Positions 52,561 to 62,649 are shown, counted from the first letter of the stretch. The stretch: DNA of 64,000 bases from Chitinophaga sp. MM2321 (GCF_964033635.1 NZ_OZ035533.1:3286001-3350000), one strand, 5' to 3'. Notes: a model not told the origin generated them from the letters alone. Numbers and translations: made by a program.

Positions 52561-55500
52561 TTAGAATCCAAGATTTAGCCCGATCATAAATACCCTGTTT
52601 ACCGGGAATACGAAGTTGTCGAAACCGCGGGAAGTAGCGTCGCCACTATTAATATCAGGCGTGTATCCGCTATATTTAGTGATGGTGAACAGGTTCTCCA
52701 CATTGGCATAAACCCTGACCTTTTGTATTTTATCTTTAAAGAGATGTGATGGAATCGTATACCCCACCTGGATATTTCTTACGCGGAAAAAGGAACCATC
52801 TTCCAGGTAACGATCTGATTGCGGACGGCTGTTCTGATTCGGATCATCCCATACCAGGCGCGGATGTGAGGCGCCTTTATTATCTTCCCGCCAGTAGTCC
52901 AGCGTAGAGGCGAGGAAGTTACTGCCCTTGTTGACCCCTTCCAGTTCAAGGCGGGTGGCATTATAGATCTTGTTACCGAATACGCCTTGCAGTCCCAGCA
53001 AGATATCCAGTCCTTTGTAGGCGAAGTTGGCATTCAGTCCCATGGTTAAAGTAGGGAAAGGACTACCGCAGTATTCACGGTCGTCATCCGTAATTTTTCC
53101 ATCGTTATTGGCATCTTTAAATTTAATATCGCCGGGTTTTGCATTGGGCTGTACCAGGTTACCGTCTTTATTGCGGTAAGCATCTACTTCTCCCTGGCTC
53201 TGGAACAAGCCCTGGGTATGGATCAACCAGAATCCACCAATCGGATAGGCCGCCAGTGTTTTGGTAGTGGCTACGTTAGTACGGTTGGCGCCACCATTGA
53301 TTACCTGGTTGGCATCTCCCATTGCTATTACTTCATTCTTCATCGCATTACCGGTAAGGGTAACACCGTAGCTGATATCTTTTGATGCTGCTACCTCATT
53401 CCATCCCAGTGTAACTTCTACGCCTGTATTTTTAATCTTACCCGCATTACGTACAGGATCATTGGCGCCGCCTGTTGATACCGGAATGGGCACTGTCAGC
53501 AAAATATCTTTTGTATTCTTGTTGTACCAGTCTGCTGTAAAAGAAATTTTATTTTTAAGGAATGATAAGTCAACGCCCACATTCGTCATGGCAGTTTCTT
53601 CCCATTTGATGAACGGGTTTGCAAAATCTTTCGGGAAAGCACCGTTAATGATACCACCGGCTCCATTCGGATAATTGATATTGGTGGTCACCACGCTGCT
53701 GTACATATAGTTGGCAATCTCCTGGTTACCCAATACGCCGTAGCCGCCCCTGATCTTGAACTGATCCAGCCAGGAAACGCCTTTCATAAATTGTTCTTCT
53801 GCCACATTCCAACCCACAGAAACCGATGGGAAGTTGCCATAACGATTGTTCCGTGCAAACTTGGAAGAACCATCACGACGATAAGTTAAGGTAATCAGGT
53901 AACGGTAATCGTAAGAATAAAATAAACGGGAGATAACAGATGTCAAGGCGCTTTCTTCTGACCAGGCATTGTTTAGCCGGTCCTGTGTAGCTGCGCCTAC
54001 TTCCTGGATACCATCCGGCATACCTTTACCGGAAGCCATAATATAGCGGGTACGATAGTTCTGATAAGAGTATCCCAGCAAGGCGCTTACTTTATGCTTG
54101 CCAAGGGTTTTATCGTAGGAGAGCAGGTTTTCCAGTAACAGGTTGGTATTGGTGGTACGGTCATCACTGAGACTGGAAATATTTTTGGAAGTAAGGCCGA
54201 AATCATATGCATTCTGATAATCCGTTGCACGGCTCATACCGAAATCGGGTGTAGCATTGAAACGGTATTTCAACCCGAAGGGCAGTTTCATTTCTGCATA
54301 CAGGTTGATGAAGGCACTGTAATTATTCCAGGTTCTTTTTGTGAGTCCTTCATCCAATATGCCAAGCGGGTTAGGAAGATCCACTGCATCGCCGTATACC
54401 TTACCATAGCCGCCACCTTCATTCGTAGCATCGTAGCGGGCCAGCGAAGGAATAGACTGTAGAATGATCCCCAGGTAACCGCCGCGTGCAAAACTAAACA
54501 ACGGATTATTTTGCTGTGTACTCAATACCACATTGTTACCTAAAGTAAACCAGCCACGTTTATATTCCAGCTTGATCTGTGCATTGTAACGTTTGTAGTT
54601 GGTGCCTTTTACAACACCATCCTGTCCTAAATATCCCAGGCCGGTATAGTAAGTAAAGTATTTGCTACCACCTCGGATGGTGAGGTTATAGTTCTGCATG
54701 GCGGCAGATCCCATCATCATCCGCTGCCAGTCGTTATTTTCTTTTTGGTCTATGTTCTGCGCCATTTCCAGTACCGGTTTATTGATAGCTGCTCTGGAAA
54801 TGGTGGTGAGATCGGCCCACTGGGTAGCATTCAGCATGTCCAGGTATTTTGCAGGTGTTTGTATGCCGTAGTTGGCGCCTGCTTCAATAATAGGTTGCCC
54901 GTCTGTATTTGAACCTGATTTTGTGGTGACAATAATAACACCGTTGGCCGCGCGCGAGCCGTAGATGGCTGCGGAAGAGGCATCTTTCAGTACATCGATG
55001 CTTTGAATGTCATTAGGGTTGATCTGATCAATGCTACCCATGTACATGCCATCTACAATGTACAATGGACTCGCATTATTAAGCGTACCGATACCACGGA
55101 TCATGATACGGCTGCCAGCGCCGGGTGCGCCGCCTTGTGATACGATGTCCACACCGGCTATTTTTCCCTGCAATGCCTGCCCGATATTGGCGTTGCTTTG
55201 TGTTGTCAGTTTATCCGCGCTGATATTGGCAACCGCGCCGGTGAGATCGGCCTTGCGTTGTACACCATAACCGATGGCTACTACTCCTTCCAGTCCTATC
55301 GCTTCATTTTCCAGGGTTACATTAATGCGCGCCTGATTGGCAACAGCTACTTCTTTTGTTTTCATGCCTACAAATGAAAACACCAGTACACCACCGGCAG
55401 GTACACCGGGTAATATATAAGTGCCATCAGTATTGGTGGTGCCACCATTCGTTGTTCCTTTCACCATCACAGTTACTCCGGGTACAGCTTCTCCCGTAGT

Positions 55501-55887
55501 GGTGATTACTTTACCGGTTACGCCTATTTTATGAATAGCCGTATCCACTGTTATTTCGTCCGTAGAAGCTGGACTGCTCTTCGCTCTTGTCCGGATCCGG
55601 ATGGTGTTTTTTTCAATCACATAATATACCGGTTGGCCCTTCATACACTTGTCCAGCACCTGTTGCAACGGCACATCCTTTACATCAATGGTAACGGCTG
55701 AAGTTTCCTGGAGGATGGTTTCATCGTATACGATATTGACATCCGTTTGCATCACTATGGCAGCAAACACTTTTTTCAGCGGTGCATTTTTTAATGACAG
55801 GGTGATTTTCTGAGCATACCCTACTGCACTCGCCTGTAAGAAAGTAACGAGGAATAAAAAGGTGGTTAGTTTCATAACAAGGCTCAT
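52561..55887 (-). CDS. SusC-type TonB-dependent transporter with STN domain (locus D)
   Basis: From ATG 55887 (MSLVMKLTT) the protein has 1108 residues; ATG 55875 (MKLTTFLFL) is equally possible. The open frame continues upstream to 55992, but those residues run through leader hairpins and look non-coding. Signal about 5-28, STN about 30-105 (LSLKNAPLKKVFAAI), carboxypeptidase-regulatory-like domain about 115-200, plug with VVAIGYGVQRKADLTGAV and SPLYIVDGMYMG, barrel ending MIGLNLGF. The STN domain should signal to the FecR protein encoded 175 bp upstream. Confidence 0.93.
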   Translation of the reverse strand: MSLVMKLTTFLFLVTFLQASAVGYAQKITLSLKNAPLKKVFAAIVMQTDVNIVYDETILQETSAVTIDVKDVPLQQVLDKCMKGQPVYYVIEKNTIRIRTRAKSSPASTDEITVDTAIHKIGVTGKVITTTGEAVPGVTVMVKGTTNGGTTNTDGTYILPGVPAGGVLVFSFVGMKTKEVAVANQARINVTLENEAIGLEGVVAIGYGVQRKADLTGAVANISADKLTTQSNANIGQALQGKIAGVDIVSQGGAPGAGSRIMIRGIGTLNNASPLYIVDGMYMGSIDQINPNDIQSIDVLKDASSAAIYGSRAANGVIIVTTKSGSNTDGQPIIEAGANYGIQTPAKYLDMLNATQWADLTTISRAAINKPVLEMAQNIDQKENNDWQRMMMGSAAMQNYNLTIRGGSKYFTYYTGLGYLGQDGVVKGTNYKRYNAQIKLEYKRGWFTLGNNVVLSTQQNNPLFSFARGGYLGIILQSIPSLARYDATNEGGGYGKVYGDAVDLPNPLGILDEGLTKRTWNNYSAFINLYAEMKLPFGLKYRFNATPDFGMSRATDYQNAYDFGLTSKNISSLSDDRTTNTNLLLENLLSYDKTLGKHKVSALLGYSYQNYRTRYIMASGKGMPDGIQEVGAATQDRLNNAWSEESALTSVISRLFYSYDYRYLITLTYRRDGSSKFARNNRYGNFPSVSVGWNVAEEQFMKGVSWLDQFKIRGGYGVLGNQEIANYMYSSVVTTNINYPNGAGGIINGAFPKDFANPFIKWEETAMTNVGVDLSFLKNKISFTADWYNKNTKDILLTVPIPVSTGGANDPVRNAGKIKNTGVEVTLGWNEVAASKDISYGVTLTGNAMKNEVIAMGDANQVINGGANRTNVATTKTLAAYPIGGFWLIHTQGLFQSQGEVDAYRNKDGNLVQPNAKPGDIKFKDANNDGKITDDDREYCGSPFPTLTMGLNANFAYKGLDILLGLQGVFGNKIYNATRLELEGVNKGSNFLASTLDYWREDNKGASHPRLVWDDPNQNSRPQSDRYLEDGSFFRVRNIQVGYTIPSHLFKDKIQKVRVYANVENLFTITKYSGYTPDINSGDATSRGFDNFVFPVNRVFMIGLNLGF

Positions 55888-55930
55888 TTTGTTTAAAACG
55901 GAATGCCTTTCAGCGTTTTCAGTGAAACCG

Positions 55931-55961
55931 CGCATGGCAATGCGATGCCGCCAGCGCGGCA
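55931..55961 (-). promoter_or_regulatory. Two adjacent hairpins in the SusC D leader
   Basis: CGCAT-ggca-ATGCG (55931-55944) and TGCCGC-cagc-GCGGCA (55946-55961) are two short perfect stems just upstream of the SusC start codon. The arrangement (a pair of close hairpins in the leader) resembles that of SusC A at 12069-12110. Function unknown. Confidence 0.35.
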
Positions 55962-56062
55962 AGGGAATTCTTCCAATAAAATCAAGATACATAAACGTGT
56001 GAAATTTGGCTGATTATTATAATAACGTGTTGCTAAAAAACTTTCATTGTTCGATCACTGTG

Positions 56063-57229
56063 TCAGGGCATTACGATAATGCGGCGGCCCTCTAAATCAA
56101 AATGATTATTATTATTTTCTTCTAACAGTTGCAATACTACGGATAGTGGCAGGTTGCGGCTCAAACCACCGCTATACTTTTCTTTGCCGGGTATTTTCTT
56201 ATATACTATCTCCACATCGTACCAGCGTGATATTTCGCGGAGAATTGTTTCGAGATCGAGGTCATTAAATATAAAGCGGTCATTTTTCCAGGCAATCACC
56301 CTGTTTACATCGGTAGTCTGAACAGCGATATCAGCAGTATGCGTGGCTGCAATGGCCTGTTCACCGGGTTTCAGTACTTTACCTGTTATTCCTTTCACTA
56401 CTTTCACGCCGCCTTCCAGTAAGGTTGTGTTGATGGTATTTTCATCTTCATAAGCCATAATATCGAAGTGTGTGCCCAGCACCTGTACTTCCATATCGTT
56501 TACTTTTACCTTAAACGGATGTTGTGCATCGGCGGCTATTTCAAAATAGCCCTGACCCTGTAATTCCACGACCCTTTCCTTTCCATTAAAAGCAGCGGGG
56601 TATTTAAGGCTGCTGGCAGAGTTGAGCCATACCTTAGAACCATCCGGCAGTACAAGCTGAAACTTGCCACCGCGGGGCGTTGTAAGCGTATTATAAGCGA
56701 TTGTGGCAGTGGTGGTGTTACCGGTATACTGTAATTGGCCGTTGTGTTGTTGAATATTGATGCCGCCCTGAGCAATCACCTGGTTACCGGTGCTATCCAG
56801 TTGTACGATATCGCCGTTGGCCAGCGTGAGTACCGCTTTGTTGCTACCCGGAAGGATATCAGGATTTTTATGATGACTATATTGCGCCGGTGAAGCGGCT
56901 TCTTGATGTATAACAAAATAACTGCCGATGGCGATCAGGAACAACAGGGAAGCGGCAGCAGCGAAGTACGGCCATAGCACCCTTCTGCGGGGCAGCGGCA
57001 ACATAGCGGTGGTGCGGATATGTTGCCACATATTATTGCTGTCGGTTTCATCGAGCAAAGATGCTTCCGGCTGAAACTCATGCCAGGCATTGGTGAGCAG
57101 TTGTTGTAACTGCGCTTCATTTTCCGTTTGTTCTACTAATGAAAGAAATTCCTCCCGCTCTGCTACTGTGTCCATCTGGGTACGGTAGCGGTTAAATAGC
57201 CAGGCAAGCCTTGTATTGTCCATGCGCAT
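56063..57229 (-). CDS. FecR-type anti-sigma factor (locus D)
   Basis: A 388-residue inner-membrane protein. N-terminal cytoplasmic sigma-binding part about 1-83, membrane helix about 85-107 (VLWPYFAAAASLLFLIAIGS), FecR domain about 150-260 (TTPRGGKFQLVLPDGSKVWL, GYFEIAADAQHPFKV) and DUF4974 about 310-385. ATG 57229 or ATG 57223 may be used; a TTG two codons earlier is in frame but less likely. It lies between the sigma gene (85 bp upstream) and SusC (175 bp downstream), the standard sigma/FecR/SusC order, so it transduces the surface signal of locus D. Confidence 0.92.
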   Translation of the reverse strand: MRMDNTRLAWLFNRYRTQMDTVAEREEFLSLVEQTENEAQLQQLLTNAWHEFQPEASLLDETDSNNMWQHIRTTAMLPLPRRRVLWPYFAAAASLLFLIAIGSYFVIHQEAASPAQYSHHKNPDILPGSNKAVLTLANGDIVQLDSTGNQVIAQGGINIQQHNGQLQYTGNTTTATIAYNTLTTPRGGKFQLVLPDGSKVWLNSASSLKYPAAFNGKERVVELQGQGYFEIAADAQHPFKVKVNDMEVQVLGTHFDIMAYEDENTINTTLLEGGVKVVKGITGKVLKPGEQAIAATHTADIAVQTTDVNRVIAWKNDRFIFNDLDLETILREISRWYDVEIVYKKIPGKEKYSGGLSRNLPLSVVLQLLEENNNNHFDLEGRRIIVMP

Positions 57230-57313
57230 CAAAAATTAACCCGTTTACCTGTAAAGACAACCGACTTGTTAAAAAGGAGGTATTGAGGAGGAAAATATTT
57301 TAAAGAAAGTTTT

Positions 57314-57895
57314 TTAGCGGTTCAGCAGCATTAATAATACAACCGCGTGTGACTTCACAAATCCTGCAATAGCCTTTAAGGCAATTTGCATATATTTTTT
57401 TACAGTTGTTGGGGAGATGCCCATTTTTTCTGCAATCTCTGCGTATTTAAGCCCATCTACGCGGCTTAACAGGTATACCTGTTGTTGTTGTGGGGGTAGT
57501 TGTGCAACGGCCCGGTCAATTAAGGAGAGGTAATCCGGGCGGAGTTCTGCTGCCGTTACAGGGTCTGAAGAAGTAAATACGAATTGCTCGTATTGCTGCG
57601 CTTTCTTCCGGTCGCGCGCCATTTTTTTCAGGCAATTCAGGGTATAGTTGCGGGTAAGTATAAACAACCACGGGGTAAAATGATGTACTTCTTTCAGTTC
57701 ATGGCGGTTCACCCATACTTTCACGTATACATCCTGGACAATCTCTATGGCCATTTCCTTCGACTGTATAATACTGTGTACGTAGGCAGTTAGCTGATGA
57801 TGATAGGCATCAAAAAGTCCTGCAAAGGCTTTTTCATCTCCTTTTATCAATTGCGCCACCAGTACGGCTTCGTTATGAACAGTTTGTATCGGCAA
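57314..57895 (-). CDS. ECF-type sigma factor (locus D)
   Basis: A 193-residue sigma factor. Region 2 about 20-95 (FAGLFDAYHHQLTAYVHS, EIVQDVYVKVWVNRHEL), region 4 about 125-180 (LPPQQQQVYLLSRVDGLKYAEIA, ISPTTVKKYMQIALKA). No ATG fits the N-terminus: the likely start is TTG at 57893-57895, with GTG at residue 13 as an alternative. It is the first gene of locus D and should direct transcription of the SusC/SusD/GH20 genes when released by FecR. Confidence 0.88.
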   Translation of the reverse strand: MPIQTVHNEAVLVAQLIKGDEKAFAGLFDAYHHQLTAYVHSIIQSKEMAIEIVQDVYVKVWVNRHELKEVHHFTPWLFILTRNYTLNCLKKMARDRKKAQQYEQFVFTSSDPVTAAELRPDYLSLIDRAVAQLPPQQQQVYLLSRVDGLKYAEIAEKMGISPTTVKKYMQIALKAIAGFVKSHAVVLLMLLNR

Positions 57896-58018
57896 TGTCT
57901 TATGAGGTCAGGTTTGGCGTTAAAAGTAAGTATTTTTTTATTGATGGGGGAATCAGGAGCACCCGGTTCCTTCCTCTATTTAGTAAAAAATAATTATATT
58001 CGTTAAAATAATAATTCA

Positions 58019-58225
58019 ATGACCACCATTAGCCATGAGAAATTGATTGAATTCGGTTTTTCTTACCAGGAAGCAAAAAAATCTTACCGGATTGAAACCG
58101 GGACTTCAAGTTTTGGAATTGTACACAACGGCAATGGCTGGTTATGTTCTCCCCTGCCGATGGAACATGTGTCTTTAATGAATGTGGCTACGATGGAAGA
58201 ACTGAAAGAGATTGTTTATAAATAA
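58019..58225 (+). CDS. Small hypothetical protein
   Basis: A 68-residue soluble protein (MTTISHEKLIEFGFSYQEAK, then a beta-rich TGTSSFGIVHNGNGWLCSPL segment). No recognised family and no signal peptide. A TATATTCG sequence (57995-58002), close to the TAnnTTTG consensus, lies just upstream. It ends at a hairpin shared with the convergent gene. Its coding nature is supported by reasonable composition only. Confidence 0.5.
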   Translation: MTTISHEKLIEFGFSYQEAKKSYRIETGTSSFGIVHNGNGWLCSPLPMEHVSLMNVATMEELKEIVYK

Positions 58226-58255
58226 GCAGCCACGCTGATTTCCCAGCGTGGCTGC
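58226..58255. terminator. Terminator between the small protein and NagX-like genes
   Basis: GCAGCCACGCTG (58226-58237) and CAGCGTGGCTGC (58244-58255) form a perfect 12-bp stem with a 6-nt loop. A T-rich stretch follows on the minus strand (TTATTTATAA), so it mainly ends the NagX-like gene; the plus side lacks a T-run. Confidence 0.75.
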
Positions 58256-58278
58256 CGCTTATGAAAGCACCCTTCGGG

Positions 58279-59445
58279 TTAAACTTTCAAAAAGACTTTC
58301 TTCTTATACATAAAATACAAAAACAGCCATTTGATAAATACAAAGGTAATGCTCAGGGCTACTGCGTTGAAAGGATCTCCTATTAACTGCCCTAACCATT
58401 GAAAGAATGCGTTGTTGGTATAGGTCCAGTTAATGAAGTGACCGGAAATATAGATCAGGATGGAGTTCATACCAATCACCCGGAAGAAAAACGCCCAACG
58501 TTTATAACCTGCTATATCAATTATATAATAGAAAAGCGACAGCAGCAATAAGCTCCAACCACCTACCTGCAATACAAAAGAGCTGGTCCAAAGATTTTTG
58601 TTGATAGGGAAGTCGAGGTTCCAGATCTGCGCCAGTATCAGGAAAATCACCCCGACAATTGCCATCAGTCCTGCTTTCTTTTTAGGGAGCATCTTACCAT
58701 TCTTTAACAGGTTGCCTGCCAGAATACCTAACAGTGCGGTGCTGATAGCCGGTATGGTAGATATCAGTCCTTCGGGGTCATGAATACCCAGGTATAATTT
58801 TCCGGGGAGAATAGAACGATCCAGGTAAGAAGCAAAGTTCCCTTCCATGGTCATATCACCAGGCTGGAAGCCGGGAGCCGCATTGAACTTCAGCAACAGC
58901 CAGTATCCAATGATGATGCCGGCAAACCATATTATTTGCGCCCGTTGTGTCTTGAAAAATAAATAGATGATATTGGCAAACATATAGGCCAGCCCGATTC
59001 TGCCCAATACGCTACCGAAACGGATTTCGGAGATGGGTTGCAATTCCAGGCCATTGTTATAGACAATCCCTATCAATACCAGGATCAGTCCTCTTTTTAT
59101 TACACGCAACAAAAGCTGCTGCCTGCTTTTACCTTTCTCCAGTTCACGCCCTACGGAATAGGGTGTAGAAACGCCTGCCATGAACAGGAAAAGCGGGAAA
59201 ATGAGGTCATAAAAATGAAAGCCGTGCCAGGCTGGATGTTCCAGCTGTACCGCAATGGCGCCTAAGAAAGAAGACCCCGTTGCTTCTGCAAGATGGCGGA
59301 CAATTCCCTCTGCCCCCATGATCCAGAACATATCAAATCCACGAAGGGCGTCTAATGAATAAAGTCGTTCCGGCTTTACGGATTCACTGTTGTTGGTCGG
59401 GGATACTTGTTCCGACTGCACCGGAGATGCTGCTAATGTGCTCAT
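58279..59445 (-). CDS. NagX/HGSNAT-like acyltransferase membrane protein
   Basis: A 388-residue integral membrane protein of the DUF5009/heparan-alpha-glucosaminide N-acetyltransferase-like family. RLYSLDALRGFDMFWIMGAEGI (about residues 27-48), HFYDLIFPLFLFMAGVSTPYSVG (77-99), GRIGLAYMFANIIY (148-161) and the C-terminal VIGMNSILIYISGH (about 322-335) are typical. Around ten membrane segments. In Bacteroidota such proteins occur with GlcNAc catabolism genes. Here it is upstream of the sigma/FecR/SusC/SusD/GH20 locus, supporting an N-acetylhexosamine substrate for that region. Confidence 0.87.
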   Translation of the reverse strand: MSTLAASPVQSEQVSPTNNSESVKPERLYSLDALRGFDMFWIMGAEGIVRHLAEATGSSFLGAIAVQLEHPAWHGFHFYDLIFPLFLFMAGVSTPYSVGRELEKGKSRQQLLLRVIKRGLILVLIGIVYNNGLELQPISEIRFGSVLGRIGLAYMFANIIYLFFKTQRAQIIWFAGIIIGYWLLLKFNAAPGFQPGDMTMEGNFASYLDRSILPGKLYLGIHDPEGLISTIPAISTALLGILAGNLLKNGKMLPKKKAGLMAIVGVIFLILAQIWNLDFPINKNLWTSSFVLQVGGWSLLLLSLFYYIIDIAGYKRWAFFFRVIGMNSILIYISGHFINWTYTNNAFFQWLGQLIGDPFNAVALSITFVFIKWLFLYFMYKKKVFLKV

Positions 59446-59557
59446 TAATATTGGGTTGTAAATGCGATCAGATGACTGGTTGTTATAGCACGCTTTGTGC
59501 GGCGACTAAACTAATAAAACTAACTGTATTTTTTTTAAAAATAATGGTGAAGACCTG

Positions 59558-60037
59558 TTACCCCCTCAGCAGGGTATCCAGTTGTTTCTGATAATCATAT
59601 TGCAGGTCTTCATGTTGCGCGGCAATTGCTTTACCGATTTTTTTCAGTTGTTGTTCATATAGGTTATTCAGGGTGGTACTATTTTGTTTAAGCAGCCCGG
59701 CTTTTTGTATTTTTGTGCAGAAGTACAGCAGTAATTCCGTTTCTGCCTGCCTGGAGCCGGTATATTTAATATGCTTGGTGGTATACCGGAGTATTTTACG
59801 CAGCTTCTTTTTGGTGATGTATAATGTATCACCGGACATCTCCAAAAAACCTTCATCTATCTCCGCCTTCACACTTTCAATATAGTTTTGCTCATCATGT
59901 GCCTCGAAGAGCAAATAAGCCAGCAGCTCCTTATTATCCTTTTTATATTTTGCTAAACGTAAGCACAACGCAGCCAGCTGTGCGGGAGGAATAGCACTCA
60001 ATTCTTTCTTAAGTTCAGTGATAGTAGCAGTTTTCAT
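59558..60037 (-). CDS. Helical hypothetical protein
   Basis: A 159-residue soluble protein, mostly helical (MKTATITELKKELSAIPPAQ at the start, then LLYFCTKIQKAGLLKQNSTT in the middle). No signal peptide or membrane segment and no family I can name. It stands alone between the NagX-like gene and the ABC permease gene. Confidence 0.65.
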   Translation of the reverse strand: MKTATITELKKELSAIPPAQLAALCLRLAKYKKDNKELLAYLLFEAHDEQNYIESVKAEIDEGFLEMSGDTLYITKKKLRKILRYTTKHIKYTGSRQAETELLLYFCTKIQKAGLLKQNSTTLNNLYEQQLKKIGKAIAAQHEDLQYDYQKQLDTLLRG

Positions 60038-60285
60038 GTAGATAACATCCTCTTGTTTGCAGGCGCAGCGAAGTTACGATCTATCATGGAATTATGAGAA
60101 GGGTTCGGTGGCTGTACCTAATCGCACACCCCCTGTATCAAAACCGAACACATATAAAAATACATCTATCTATATATTATTTATAAATAACATCTCCATA
60201 AACTGGTATTTTATTAGCAATCAGCAGACGTTGCTTTTAACGTGATTTAAAAGCACCGCATTTACAAAACCTATAGCAAACCAAT
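60038..60285. other. Gene-free divergent region
   Basis: 248 bp, AT-rich, between the helical protein gene and the ABC permease gene. No palindrome, hairpin or convincing promoter pair was found. Confidence 0.45.
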
Positions 60286-62649
60286 ATGCTAAAAAACTAT
60301 TGCAAGATTGCATGGCATAACCTGCTGAAAGACCGTCAATTTACCTTTCTTAACCTGGTAGGACTCTCTACCGGACTGGCCTGTGCTCTATTGATCTATT
60401 TGTGGGTGCATGATGAACTGCGGTTTGATAAGTTTCACAAAAATGACAGCCGGTTATTCCAGGTAATGGAAAACCGGCCCAATGCCGCCGGCATTCAAAC
60501 ATCCCCGGAAACGCCGGCTCTTTTAGGAGAAACCCTGACAGGCATGATGCCTGAAATTGAATATGCCGTTGTTAGTACACCGCCATCCTGGTTTACCAGT
60601 GTAGCCGTTTCCGTTGGAGATGACAACATTAAATCAGCAGGGATCTTTGCAGGCAAAGATTATTTCAACGTATTTTCTTACCAGCTTATACAAGGCAACA
60701 GTAACCAGGTATTGGCAGATAAAAATTCTATCGTTATCTCTGAAAAACTGGCAAAATCATTATTTCATACAACAGATAACATCATCGGCAAACCTATCCG
60801 CTGGCAAATAGATCACTTTGAAAAGTATGGTGTGGTAGCAGGTGTTTTTAAAGAGACGCCCGCCAATTCCTCCGTTCAATTTGATTTTGTATTATCGTTT
60901 GATGCCTTTAAAGAAATGATGAGCATGGGTGGAAACATGGCTCCCCAGGGCCCCTTTTACACTTACCTGGTTTTAAAGAAGGATGCAAACGTAGCGCATT
61001 TTAATACGAAGCTCAGCACCTTTATGAGCAGCTATTTCAAAGGCCCATCCCGTGACCTGTTCCTGAAACCCTATGCTGATAATTATCTCTATGGTAAATA
61101 TGAAAACGGTGTACAGGCAGGTGGCAGGATATGGTATGTGCAACTGTTTTCCCTGATCGCTATCTTCATCCTAATTATTGCCTGCATCAACTTTATGAAC
61201 CTGTACACCGCAAAAGCTGCCGGCAGGATGAAGGAAATGGGTATACGAAAATCAATAGGCGCCAGCAGGAAAGCCCTCATTTTTCAATACCTGGGAGAAG
61301 CCATGCTGATGACATTCCTGGCGCTGATCATTGCACTGGTGTTGGTGGTATTATTTCTTCCTACATTTAATAACATCACTGGAAAACACCTGACCACTCC
61401 TTTCAACATTAACCTGTTAACCGCTTTCTTCATTATTACTTTCATCACCGGACTTATTGGCGGCAGTTATCCCGCCTTCTATCTTTCCGGTTTCAATCCG
61501 GTTGCGGTGTTGAAAGGAAAAATAACACGCAGCGCCGGCGAACTATGGACAAGAAAAGGATTAGTGGTATTTCAATTCACGATGTCGGCCATGTTTATTG
61601 TGGCGGTGTTGGTCGTATACCGGCAGATCGCCTATGTGCAAAGCAGGAACCTGGGCTACGATAAAGACCATGTTATTTACTTTGAATCAGAAGGAAAGGT
61701 GCCTGAAAACATGACTACCTTCCTTGCTGAGATCAGGAAGCTGCCGGGCGTGGTAAATGCCTCCAGCATGGTGGGCAACGTACTGGGCGCTCCTTCCGTA
61801 GGGATTCCCTGGCAACATGACGGACAAGATGAAACCATCCTTTTCAGACCCTTCCAGATCAACTATGGTATGATAGAAACACTGGGCATTCAAATGGCCG
61901 CAGGGCGCACTTTCTCCGGCGACTTTGGTACAGACAGTTCAAAGATCATTTTTAATGAAACTGCTATTAAAACCATGGGCATCAAAGATCCCGTGGGGAA
62001 AATTATCCGCCTGGGAGGCGTGAGCCGGCAGATTATAGGCGTGGCAAAAGATTTTCATTTCCAATCTCTCCACGAAGAAGTAAAACCGTTGTTCTTCAGG
62101 ATAGACCAGCTGAACAGCACTGTTATGGTGAGCATTAAAGGCGCCATGCAACAGCAAGCGATTGATAGACTGCGGGCATTTTATAAAACATATAATCCCG
62201 GCTTTTCTTTTGACTACAAATTCCTGGATGAAGATTACCAGGCGCAATACCAGTCAGAAAAACAGGTGGCCGTGTTATCAAAATATTTTGCCGGACTGGC
62301 AGTGCTGATATCCTGCCTGGGCTTATTTGGATTAGCAGCTTTCACAGCTGAAAGAAGGCGTAAAGAAATTGGCATCCGCAAAGTATTGGGCGCTACTGTC
62401 AGTCATGTAGTGATCATGCTGTCAAAAGAGTTCCTGCAATCCGTGCTGATAGCCATACTCATAGCTACTCCGCTGGCCTGGTGGATCATGACCGGCTGGC
62501 TGCAACATTATGCTTATCATATCCCGATGGGCGCCGATATATTCCTGCTAACCGGTGGCGCCATGATCCTGCTTACTTTAGTGACCATCAGCTTCCAGGC
62601 TATAAAAGCAGCGATGGCTAACCCGGTGAAGAGTTTGAGTAATGAGTAA
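60286..62649 (+). CDS. MacB/FtsX-type ABC transporter permease
   Basis: A 787-residue permease of the large two-half form common in Bacteroidota. One membrane helix near 21-41 is followed by a periplasmic MacB-core-like domain (about 45-270), then a three-helix FtsX block (about 285-400, with KEMGIRKSIGASRKALIFQYLGEA). A fourth helix lies at about 425-447, then a second periplasmic domain (about 450-660) and a second FtsX block (about 670-787, with ERRRKEIGIRKVLGATVSHVVIMLSKEF). No ATP-binding subunit is adjacent, so it must pair with one elsewhere. Such proteins export peptides or lipoproteins or respond to stress; the substrate is unknown. It is convergent with the DUF1080 gene (17 nt between stops). 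Confidence 0.9.
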   Translation: MLKNYCKIAWHNLLKDRQFTFLNLVGLSTGLACALLIYLWVHDELRFDKFHKNDSRLFQVMENRPNAAGIQTSPETPALLGETLTGMMPEIEYAVVSTPPSWFTSVAVSVGDDNIKSAGIFAGKDYFNVFSYQLIQGNSNQVLADKNSIVISEKLAKSLFHTTDNIIGKPIRWQIDHFEKYGVVAGVFKETPANSSVQFDFVLSFDAFKEMMSMGGNMAPQGPFYTYLVLKKDANVAHFNTKLSTFMSSYFKGPSRDLFLKPYADNYLYGKYENGVQAGGRIWYVQLFSLIAIFILIIACINFMNLYTAKAAGRMKEMGIRKSIGASRKALIFQYLGEAMLMTFLALIIALVLVVLFLPTFNNITGKHLTTPFNINLLTAFFIITFITGLIGGSYPAFYLSGFNPVAVLKGKITRSAGELWTRKGLVVFQFTMSAMFIVAVLVVYRQIAYVQSRNLGYDKDHVIYFESEGKVPENMTTFLAEIRKLPGVVNASSMVGNVLGAPSVGIPWQHDGQDETILFRPFQINYGMIETLGIQMAAGRTFSGDFGTDSSKIIFNETAIKTMGIKDPVGKIIRLGGVSRQIIGVAKDFHFQSLHEEVKPLFFRIDQLNSTVMVSIKGAMQQQAIDRLRAFYKTYNPGFSFDYKFLDEDYQAQYQSEKQVAVLSKYFAGLAVLISCLGLFGLAAFTAERRRKEIGIRKVLGATVSHVVIMLSKEFLQSVLIAILIATPLAWWIMTGWLQHYAYHIPMGADIFLLTGGAMILLTLVTISFQAIKAAMANPVKSLSNE

